A stretch of DNA of 64,000 nt from an uncultured Christensenella sp. (lineage in GTDB: Bacteria > Bacillota > Clostridia > Christensenellales > Pumilibacteraceae): the NCBI GenBank assembly GCA_910577435.1, contig CAJTLV010000004.1, positions 1 through 64,000 on the forward strand. The letters run 5' to 3'. Both the position numbers and the translations under genes were made by a program. Shown here piece after piece: positions 57,878-64,000 of the stretch. The notes beneath the pieces are model-generated. The model was not told the origin of the DNA. It saw only the letters and a list, made by a program, of their open reading frames with translations, and did not search any database. Within the stretch, counting starts at the first letter, position 1. Each line of letters opens with the position of its first letter.

Positions 57878-58514
57878 ATTGACGATAATACGCATCATTC
57901 TGATACCGGTATTTATCGCGCTGTTTTTTATTCCGTTCGATTGGAATAAACTCGCGGCGATGATAGTGTTTGCCGTCGCCTGTCTTACCGACTTTTTCGA
58001 CGGATACATTGCGCGTAAGGAAAACTTAGTTACACAGTTAGGCAAGTTCCTCGACCCTATGGCGGACAAAATGATCGTAGCGTGTGCGCTCATCGCATTG
58101 TGCGTTACGGCTCCCGTAGTAGGTAATGCCGAAGTATTCACCGTATGCGTTACAGTGTTCTCGATGCTCATTCTTTGCCGCGAACTGCTTATAAGCGGAT
58201 TCAGAACGGTCGCCGCAAACAGAGGTTTGGTTCTCGCCGCAGACATATTCGGCAAAACAAAGACGGTGTCGCAAATGGTCGCGCTCATTCTTCTTTTGCC
58301 CGTAGAAGATTATTTCTACGTCGCGGGCAATCCTACGGCGGCGCAAATCGTGTATTACGTAGGATTTTCGTTCCTCGCATTGGCGACACTGCTCACCGTA
58401 ATATCGTCGATAAATTATATTGTGCGCAACCGCGCGGTGCTTGGCGACGAGCCTGCGCCGAGTGCGGAGACATCCGTCGGAACGGAGAATGCTACCGACA
58501 AGGAGAGCGAATAA
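57861..58514 (+). CDS. pgsA: CDP-diacylglycerol-glycerol-3-phosphate 3-phosphatidyltransferase
   Basis: A 217-residue membrane enzyme making phosphatidylglycerol phosphate, the first step to phosphatidylglycerol and cardiolipin. The CDP-alcohol transferase motif is intact: D44, D47, G48, A51, R52, G61, D65 and D69 (in TDFFDGYIAR and GKFLDPMADK). It has about five or six helices; the last 25 residues are a polar tail. The start ATG 57861 follows GGGAGGT inside rimO. Its stop overlaps the cinA start (TAATG). PgsA next to recA is also seen in Bacillus. Confidence 0.96.
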   Translation: MNLPNKLTIIRIILIPVFIALFFIPFDWNKLAAMIVFAVACLTDFFDGYIARKENLVTQLGKFLDPMADKMIVACALIALCVTAPVVGNAEVFTVCVTVFSMLILCRELLISGFRTVAANRGLVLAADIFGKTKTVSQMVALILLLPVEDYFYVAGNPTAAQIVYYVGFSFLALATLLTVISSINYIVRNRAVLGDEPAPSAETSVGTENATDKESE

Positions 58515-59578
58515 TGAACGTCGGATTTTTATCGATAGGTAAGAAGTATGTCGACGAGCGCGAAGCTGAAATCGCACTGTTCGACAGCGGTTACGACGCA
58601 ACGATGTTTATGACTATCGTCGACGAAAAGCAGATCGAGTGGGCGTACTCGCAAATGCGCCTCGTGTGCGACGCGCTCGTAGTCGAGGGTGATACCGAAA
58701 CGTTTTACTCGGCAATGGGCGAGGAGTTCGCGTCCAAGCCGGCAAGCTACGAGCGTGACGGTAAGATTTTCGGTATAACGGATAGAGCAACGGACGCATA
58801 TCTTTGCGACGAGTTCATACCTATGCTCAACGGAAAAAGCAATCAACGCTACGATGTGGTCACGTACAAGACATACGGTAAGACCGTCGACGAGCTTAAA
58901 ACAATACTCAAAGACTTTACGAAAAAGCGCTCGCGCGTTGCGATAGGTTATTATCCGCTTCAAGGCGAAGTGGAAGTCCACGTGCGCTGTTCGAATAAAC
59001 TTCCCAAAGCCGAGCTTAACGAGCTGTCCGATAAGTTGTTCGGTCTTCTCGACGGATGCTCGTATGCGTCGGGACGCATTACCATAGCGGAGCGCGTGGC
59101 GCAAATGCTCATAGATCAGAAATTAAAGCTCAAAATCGCCGAATCGTTCACGGGCGGGGCGCTCGCAGCGGCGCTAACCGCGATTCCCGGCGCGAGTAAG
59201 TTTTTGGAAGAAGGACTTGTAACGTACACCGTTCGCTCGAAGATACGCAGACTGGGCATACCCCCGCAAGCAATCGCCGAATACGGCGTCGTAAGCGGCG
59301 AAACGGCGTACAATATGGCGACGGGACTCTTGATGAGCGGCGACTGCGACGTTGTCGTTTCGACAACGGGCAACGCCGGACCGACGGTCGGCGGTAACGG
59401 CGCGGTCGGGCATTGTTATATCGGCTACGGCAACAAGTACGGCGTGGGTACGCCCGACTATTTGTTCGACGGCGACCGCGCTCAAGTGATAGAAAGCGGT
59501 GTAAAAACGGCGCTGTTCAGATTGTACGAATATCTGCGTCAACGTCAGGCGATGTTGGATCAGAACAAAGAAGTGTAA
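58514..59578 (+). CDS. cinA: CinA-like protein with degenerate N-terminal domain
   Basis: A 354-residue protein. The C-terminal domain (about 195-350) is a good CinA/PncC amidohydrolase: LKIAESFTGGALAAALTAIP, EGLVTYTVRSKIRRLGI and STTGNAGPTVGGNGAVGHCY. It deamidates nicotinamide mononucleotide in the NAD salvage cycle. The N-terminal 170 residues align with the MoCF-like half of CinA only in outline: the usual GTELLxGxxxDTN and GGxGPTxDD motifs are missing, so ADP-ribose pyrophosphatase activity is doubtful. The middle segment (VAIGYYPLQGEVEVHVRC) is retained. The position before recA is conserved. Confidence 0.9.
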   Translation: MNVGFLSIGKKYVDEREAEIALFDSGYDATMFMTIVDEKQIEWAYSQMRLVCDALVVEGDTETFYSAMGEEFASKPASYERDGKIFGITDRATDAYLCDEFIPMLNGKSNQRYDVVTYKTYGKTVDELKTILKDFTKKRSRVAIGYYPLQGEVEVHVRCSNKLPKAELNELSDKLFGLLDGCSYASGRITIAERVAQMLIDQKLKLKIAESFTGGALAAALTAIPGASKFLEEGLVTYTVRSKIRRLGIPPQAIAEYGVVSGETAYNMATGLLMSGDCDVVVSTTGNAGPTVGGNGAVGHCYIGYGNKYGVGTPDYLFDGDRAQVIESGVKTALFRLYEYLRQRQAMLDQNKEV

Positions 59579-59601
59579 AAAAACCGACAGAGGTATTAAA
59601 T

Positions 59602-60699
59602 ATGGATAAGAAAGAAAAGTTCAAAGTGTACAACACCGATATGTCGCAGTCGGAAAAGGAAAAGGCGCTTGCCGACACCATCGCGCAGATCGAAAAGACG
59701 TACGGCAAAGGCTCGATTATGCGAATGACCGACTCCGTAGTCAATCAGGTGGATTCCATACCGACGGGTTGTCTTTCGATAGATCTCGCGCTCGGTATCG
59801 GAGGACTGCCGCGCGGCAGGATCGTCGAGGTGTACGGTCCGGAGTCGAGCGGAAAGACGACGCTTGCGCTTCACGTGATAGCCGAAACACAGCGTGCGGG
59901 CGGAATGGTTGCGTTCATCGACGCGGAACACGCGCTCGATCCCGTATACGCACAGCGGCTGGGCATCGATCTGTCCAAGCTGTACATATGTCAGCCCGAC
60001 AACGGCGAGCAGGCGCTCGACATAGCAGAAGCGCTCGTGCGCTCGTGCGCGATGGACGTAGTGGTTATCGACTCGGTCGCGGCGCTCACGCCTAAGGCTG
60101 AAATAGACGGCGAGATCGGCGAAAGCCACGTCGGACTTCAAGCGCGGCTTATGTCTCAGGCGCTTCGCAAGATCGCGGGCGTTTGCAACAAGACAAAAAC
60201 GTGCATCATATTCATCAACCAGTTGCGCGAAAAGATAGGCGTTATGTACGGCAATCCCGAAGTAACGCCGGGCGGCAAAGCGCTCAAATTCTATGCGAGC
60301 GTGCGTATAGACGTTCGCAAAGGCGAGCCGATAAAGGACGGCGCTACGGTTATAGGCAACCGCACAAAGGCGAAAATCGTCAAGAACAAGCTCGCTCCGC
60401 CGTTCAAGGTAGCCGAGTTCGATCTTATATTCGGTAAGGGCATATCCAACGAGGGCGTTATCATCGATATGGCTGTCGATAACGGAATTATCGTAAAGAG
60501 CGGTTCGTGGTTCTCTTACAACGACGAGCGGCTCGGTCAGGGCAGAGAGAAGATAAAAGAAATCGTCAACTCCAATCCCGAACTCAAAGCCGAGATCGAG
60601 GCGAAGGTGCGCGAAGCGATAGCCAAGAAAGGCGGCTTGCCGTTCGGCGAAGAAGAGAGCGACGACAGCGATGACGCGCAAGGAGAATCGAACGAATAA
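59602..60699 (+). CDS. recA: Recombinase RecA
   Basis: A 365-residue RecA that forms filaments on single-stranded DNA for recombination and SOS induction. Walker A GPESSGKTT is at 79-87, the L1 loop ESHVGLQARLMSQALRKI, Walker B VVVIDSVAAL, and the L2 region INQLREKIGVMYGNPEVTPG. The C-terminal tail is acidic (EEESDDSDDAQGE). The start is ATG 59602 with AGAGGT; the frame upstream is open but belongs to cinA. No obvious SOS operator was found in the short gap. It overlaps ruvA (TAATG). Confidence 0.97.
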   Translation: MDKKEKFKVYNTDMSQSEKEKALADTIAQIEKTYGKGSIMRMTDSVVNQVDSIPTGCLSIDLALGIGGLPRGRIVEVYGPESSGKTTLALHVIAETQRAGGMVAFIDAEHALDPVYAQRLGIDLSKLYICQPDNGEQALDIAEALVRSCAMDVVVIDSVAALTPKAEIDGEIGESHVGLQARLMSQALRKIAGVCNKTKTCIIFINQLREKIGVMYGNPEVTPGGKALKFYASVRIDVRKGEPIKDGATVIGNRTKAKIVKNKLAPPFKVAEFDLIFGKGISNEGVIIDMAVDNGIIVKSGSWFSYNDERLGQGREKIKEIVNSNPELKAEIEAKVREAIAKKGGLPFGEEESDDSDDAQGESNE

Positions 60700-61265
60700 T
60701 GTTCGACTATATATCTGGTAAAATCGCCGCCGTAACCGAGAACAAAGTGATAGTCGATTGCGGCGGCGTCGGTTTTTCATTGACTGGGTCGGCGGTAGCG
60801 TGCGCGGAGTACAGCCGCAAAGCGGAGGCGAAAATACCCGTGTATCTCGCGGTTCGCGAGGACGCGCTGGAACTGTTCGGGTTTTTGAATGAGCGCGAAC
60901 GCGAGCTGTTTATCAAATTGATAGGAGTATCGGGGGTGGGAGCAAAACTCGCGATCGCGATACTCGGCGGAATGTCGGAGACGCGGCTGATATCTGCGAT
61001 AGTGAACGGCGACGTCGCCGCGTTGTCCTCGATAAAGGGCGTAGGGAAGAAGACTGCGGAACGCATCGCATTGGAACTTAAAGGCGCGTTCGACGGAATC
61101 GTCGTATCGACCGACGGGCTTTCGGCTACGGCACTCGACGAGAACGCTGTGCTTGCCCTCGTCGGATTGGGTTACGAGCGCAAGGAAGCGGAACTTGCCG
61201 TAAAACGTGTGAGCAAGCCCGATATGACGACCGAACAGCTCGTTTTTGCAGTCCTGCACGGCTGA
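60699..61265 (+). CDS. ruvA: Holliday junction DNA helicase subunit RuvA
   Basis: A 188-residue RuvA with three parts. The OB domain (1-65) begins MFDYISGKIAAV. The helix-hairpin-helix domain has KLIGVSGVGAKLAIAILGG and IKGVGKKTAERIALELKG. The C-terminal UBA-like domain (LVGLGYERKEAELAVKRV) contacts RuvB. The tetramer binds four-way junctions. It overlaps recA by one base and precedes ruvB; ruvC is not here. Confidence 0.96.
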   Translation: MFDYISGKIAAVTENKVIVDCGGVGFSLTGSAVACAEYSRKAEAKIPVYLAVREDALELFGFLNERERELFIKLIGVSGVGAKLAIAILGGMSETRLISAIVNGDVAALSSIKGVGKKTAERIALELKGAFDGIVVSTDGLSATALDENAVLALVGLGYERKEAELAVKRVSKPDMTTEQLVFAVLHG

Positions 61266-61296
61266 CACGTGCGGCTCGATCGAATAATTATTATTT

Positions 61297-62328
61297 ATGG
61301 AAAAGAGATTTATCACCAACAAAGAACTGGTCGAGGACGACGGCGACGTTTCGCTCAGACCTAAGACTTTCGACGAATACATCGGACAGGAAAAAGTCAA
61401 GGCGAACTTGAAGGTGTACGTCGCGGCGAGCAGATCTCGCGGCGAGGCGCTCGATCACGTATTGCTGTACGGCCCGCCGGGACTGGGAAAGACGACGCTT
61501 GCGCACATAATTGCGAGCGAGCTGGGCGTTGAGATAAAAGTGACGAGCGGTCCGGGAATAGAACGTGCCGCAAATCTCGCTTCACTGCTTACGAATATGC
61601 AGGAGCGCGACGTGTTGTTTCTCGACGAGATACATCGTCTCAACCATTCGATAGAAGAGGTTTTGTATCCTGCGATGGAGGACTTCGCGCTCGACATTTC
61701 GACGGGCAAAGGCGCGGGCGCTACGTCCATTCGGCTCAACCTGAACAAGTTTACGCTCATAGGCGCTACCACGCGCGCAGGTATGCTTACAGGCCCTCTG
61801 CGCGACAGATTCGGCGTTATATTGCGTCTCGAACCTTATACGAACAACGATCTTGTGCGCATTATCGGGCGATCGGCGCGCCTTTTGAAAATAAAGATAG
61901 ACGACGACGCGGCGACCGAAATCGCGTCGCGTTCGCGCGGTACGCCGCGAATAGCGAACAGGCTTTTGAAGCGCGTGCGCGACTTTGCGCAGGTTTTCAA
62001 CGTCGACGGCAACATCGACATCGACATCACGAAAAAGGCGCTCAACGATATGGAGATCGATCCGCTCGGTCTGGATTATAACGACATAAAACTGCTCGGA
62101 GCGCTCACCGAAAAGTTCGGCGGCGGGCCTACCGGTCTCGATACGCTCGCGGCGGCGATAAACGAGGACGCGGGTACGATAGAGGACGTAATAGAACCGT
62201 ATCTCATTCAGCTCGGCTTTATAGCGCGCACGCCGCGCGGCAGGGTGGCGCTTAAAGCGGCGTACGATCATCTCGGCATTAAACCGAGCAAACGCACGAC
62301 CGAGCAATTGGGTTTTTTGGAAAACTGA
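61297..62328 (+). CDS. ruvB: Holliday junction helicase motor RuvB
   Basis: A 343-residue AAA+ motor. The N-terminus SLRPKTFDEYIGQEKVK is the family start. Walker A GPPGLGKTT is at 59-67, Walker B VLFLDEIHRL, sensor 1 LIGATTRAGML, and the arginine finger LRDRFG. The C-terminal winged helix ends PRGRVALKAAYDHLG. It works with RuvA to drive branch migration. It is followed by queA after 5 bases, a common recombination-queuosine gene order. Confidence 0.97.
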   Translation: MEKRFITNKELVEDDGDVSLRPKTFDEYIGQEKVKANLKVYVAASRSRGEALDHVLLYGPPGLGKTTLAHIIASELGVEIKVTSGPGIERAANLASLLTNMQERDVLFLDEIHRLNHSIEEVLYPAMEDFALDISTGKGAGATSIRLNLNKFTLIGATTRAGMLTGPLRDRFGVILRLEPYTNNDLVRIIGRSARLLKIKIDDDAATEIASRSRGTPRIANRLLKRVRDFAQVFNVDGNIDIDITKKALNDMEIDPLGLDYNDIKLLGALTEKFGGGPTGLDTLAAAINEDAGTIEDVIEPYLIQLGFIARTPRGRVALKAAYDHLGIKPSKRTTEQLGFLEN

Positions 62329-62333
62329 TATAG

Positions 62334-63407
62334 ATGAACAAAAGCGATTTTTATTACGAATTGCCCGATGAGTTGATCGCGCAAGTCCCGATAGAGCCGC
62401 GCGACAGTTCGCGGCTTTTGGTATACGACAGAGATACGGAAGCCGTTTCGCATCGGCATTTTTCCGATCTTACGGAAATTCTGCGCAAGGGCGATGTTCT
62501 TGTCGTCAACAATACGCGCGTTCTCCCCGCATACGTGACGGGGGTAAAGGACGGTACGGGCGCAAATATCAAATTCCTATTGAATAAACGCATCGCTTAC
62601 GATACATGGGAGACAGTGTGCCGTCCCGCAAAGCGTGCGAAACTCGGCGCAAAATTGACTTTTTCGTCCGATCTTCGCGGCGAGATAGTCGCGACGGGCG
62701 ACGACGGAGAGCGCACGGTCAAATTTTATTTCGAAGGCGTTTTCGAAGAGATATTATACAAGATAGGCGAGATGCCTCTTCCGCACTATATACACGGCGA
62801 GCTGAAAGATAAAGAACGGTATCAAACCGTCTATGCAAAGACGAACGGTTCTGCGGCGGCGCCGACTGCGGGATTGCATTTTACCGAACGGCTTATGTCC
62901 GAGCTGAAAGCAAAAGGGGTCGAGTTTGTCGAAGTTCTTCTTCACGTCGGACTCGGCACGTTTCTGCCCGTAAAGACGGACGACGTGCTCGACCACAAAA
63001 TGCACAGCGAGCATTACGAACTGACTGAAAGCGCGGCGGATAAGATAAACGCGGCAAAACGCGATGGTCGGCGTGTGATCGCCGTAGGCACGACTGCGGT
63101 GCGCGTTCTCGAATCTTGCGCCGCAACAGACGGGACTGTGAATGCCGGCAGCGGCGAAACTCGGATATTCATATATCCGCCGTATAAATTCAAGACCGTA
63201 GACGCGCTGATCACGAATTTCCACCTGCCCGAATCCACGCTTATTATGCTTGTCAGTGCGTTCGTCGGCAGGGAAAAGACGTTGGAACTTTATAAGCTCG
63301 CGGTCGAAGAGAAATACAGATTTTTCTCGTTCGGCGACGCGATGCTTATTGTAGGCAGGAGCGACGACGAAAAAGAGAAGCCGCAAGATATAGTAGATAA
63401 AGACTAA
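62334..63407 (+). CDS. queA: tRNA preQ1(34) S-adenosylmethionine ribosyltransferase-isomerase
   Basis: A 357-residue QueA that transfers and rearranges the ribosyl group of SAM onto preQ1 in tRNA, giving epoxyqueuosine. Landmarks are YYELPDELIAQVPIEPRDSS, VVNNTRVLPA, the TNGSAAAPTAGLHFT core, LHVGLGTFLPV and TNFHLPESTLIMLVSAF. The product is the substrate of QueH (4172). Its 3' end is part of the terminator: CCGCAAGAT before the stop pairs with sequence after it. Confidence 0.97.
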   Translation: MNKSDFYYELPDELIAQVPIEPRDSSRLLVYDRDTEAVSHRHFSDLTEILRKGDVLVVNNTRVLPAYVTGVKDGTGANIKFLLNKRIAYDTWETVCRPAKRAKLGAKLTFSSDLRGEIVATGDDGERTVKFYFEGVFEEILYKIGEMPLPHYIHGELKDKERYQTVYAKTNGSAAAPTAGLHFTERLMSELKAKGVEFVEVLLHVGLGTFLPVKTDDVLDHKMHSEHYELTESAADKINAAKRDGRRVIAVGTTAVRVLESCAATDGTVNAGSGETRIFIYPPYKFKTVDALITNFHLPESTLIMLVSAFVGREKTLELYKLAVEEKYRFFSFGDAMLIVGRSDDEKEKPQDIVDKD

Positions 63408-63422
63408 TCTTGCGGTCTTTTT
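63381..63422 (+). terminator. Terminator of queA (and the rec/ruv run)
   Basis: CCGCAAGAT (63381-63389) and ATCTTGCGG (63407-63415) pair perfectly with the queA stop codon region in the loop; TCTTTTT follows. Confidence 0.8.
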
Positions 63423-63451
63423 ACGCAGTATATAGTGTTTCATTAAAACGA

Positions 63452-64000
63452 TTATTCGTACAAAAATTTGTGTTCTATGCCGTTTTTGAAACGTATCGAA
63501 AGAATTTTGCCATCCAGAATTACAATTTTTTTTATGACCGAATTGACGAAATCCTTGATGATTTTCGTGTCGATTTTTCGTATCATAGTATCGAAGTTCA
63601 CATACCGTTTTGTAAGTAGTTGCTGACTCATTATGAAGTAAGACGCTTTTGCTATAAAGTCCTCGTCGGAGATCGAGAACGAAGCGGAAGCGTTTTTTTC
63701 TATCTCTTCAAGCCGAGCGTCTATTTGTTCGAGTTCGTCAGTAATTGTTTTGCGTTCGATAAAGTATTCCGTTTCGGGCATATCGCTTTCGCTGTACAGA
63801 TACAAAGTTTTGAGACGTGCAAGCGCACGTTCTTTTTTTCGTTTCTCTGTAAGTAATAGATCGCGCTCGTTTATGGCGGTGTCGTCAATAGTTACGTTTT
63901 TCGGTTCGTATATATCTGTACCGAATTTGCCGGCGCGGAGCATATCATACATTTCCTGCAGACCCGCTTTGTCGATGCCTTTCACGTCAGAGAACACGTC
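63452..64000 (-). CDS. Large serine recombinase, C-terminal part (partial)
   Basis: The frame is open to the right window edge, so only the last 183 residues are present. It has a Lys/Arg/Glu-rich coiled coil (EKRKKERALARLKTLYLYSE, then ITDELEQIDARLEEIEK), followed by LTKRYVNFDTMIRKIDTKI and a final beta segment, IIKDFVNSVIKKIVILDGKI. This order (coiled coil, then a short C-terminal strand region ending in a hydrophobic-basic segment) is typical of large serine site-specific recombinases. The catalytic N-terminal domain lies outside the window. It probably belongs to an integrated element whose left end abuts queA. Confidence 0.75.
   Translation of the reverse strand, partial: DVFSDVKGIDKAGLQEMYDMLRAGKFGTDIYEPKNVTIDDTAINERDLLLTEKRKKERALARLKTLYLYSESDMPETEYFIERKTITDELEQIDARLEEIEKNASASFSISDEDFIAKASYFIMSQQLLTKRYVNFDTMIRKIDTKIIKDFVNSVIKKIVILDGKILSIRFKNGIEHKFLYE

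Overview
The window looks like the chromosome of an anaerobic, endospore-forming member of the Clostridia (Bacillota). The signs are a gerA/gerB/gerC germinant-receptor operon, a ylxY/ymxG/spoIIIE neighbourhood laid out as in Bacillus, a single-chain pyruvate:ferredoxin oxidoreductase, hprK, whiA, Gram-positive style promoters (TTGACA-17-TATAAT repeatedly visible) and purine-rich ribosome binding sites. Housekeeping genes are moderately G+C-rich. Several accessory stretches (about 1-3550, 8460-9930, 19290-19860, 28200-30620 and 63420-64000) are visibly more A+T-rich.

Left edge (1-3550): the C-terminal tip of an RHS/YD-repeat polymorphic toxin, a likely immunity gene, a detached RHS fragment, two further small accessory genes (one an alpha/beta hydrolase flanked by 19-bp direct repeats) and decayed sequence ending at a tRNA-Val(GAC). 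Next (3688-8461) comes dtd-queH-uvrC-hprK, in which uvrC is fused in frame to a Cof-type HAD phosphatase. From 8462 to 11794 lie a REP-like inverted repeat, an XRE regulator divergent from a small membrane protein with palindromic operators between them, a diacylglycerol-kinase-like gene and a degenerate Fic-like gene. From 11922 to 19262 runs murB-PHP-whiA-dnaE-pfkA (cell wall, division control, replication, glycolysis).

From 19326 to 24981 are a frameshifted pyrophosphatase-like gene and a two-component system plus FtsX-type ABC exporter. Both of their promoters carry the same 11-bp-phased direct repeats, so the module is probably self-regulated. Then fba, an M29 aminopeptidase and a YcxB-like protein lead to an A+T-rich two-gene island (28285-30598): a TrpF-like barrel protein and, one base later, a protein joining an alpha/alpha-toroid (prenyltransferase/terpene-cyclase-like) domain to a CAP12-type TIR-like domain. 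It sits between core genes and is my best candidate for an undescribed, probably anti-phage, system.

From 30670 to 46112: gapA, a CotH-type lipoprotein, a zinc-ribbon protein, YitT, nifJ, the ger operon, hpt with a purine permease, and rpsU. From 46374 to 63422: a Spo0A-C-domain-only protein, a membrane-anchored secreted protein, rpsO-pnp-ylxY-ymxG-MazG/dUTPase-spoIIIE, then rimO-pgsA-cinA-recA-ruvA-ruvB-queA. The right edge holds the C-terminal part of a serine recombinase on the minus strand, abutting the queA terminator. Glycolysis (pfkA, fba, gapA, nifJ), queuosine synthesis (queA, queH), DNA repair (uvrC, recA, ruvAB) and sporulation/germination are the main functional themes. No CRISPR array, rRNA operon or intact insertion sequence is visible.
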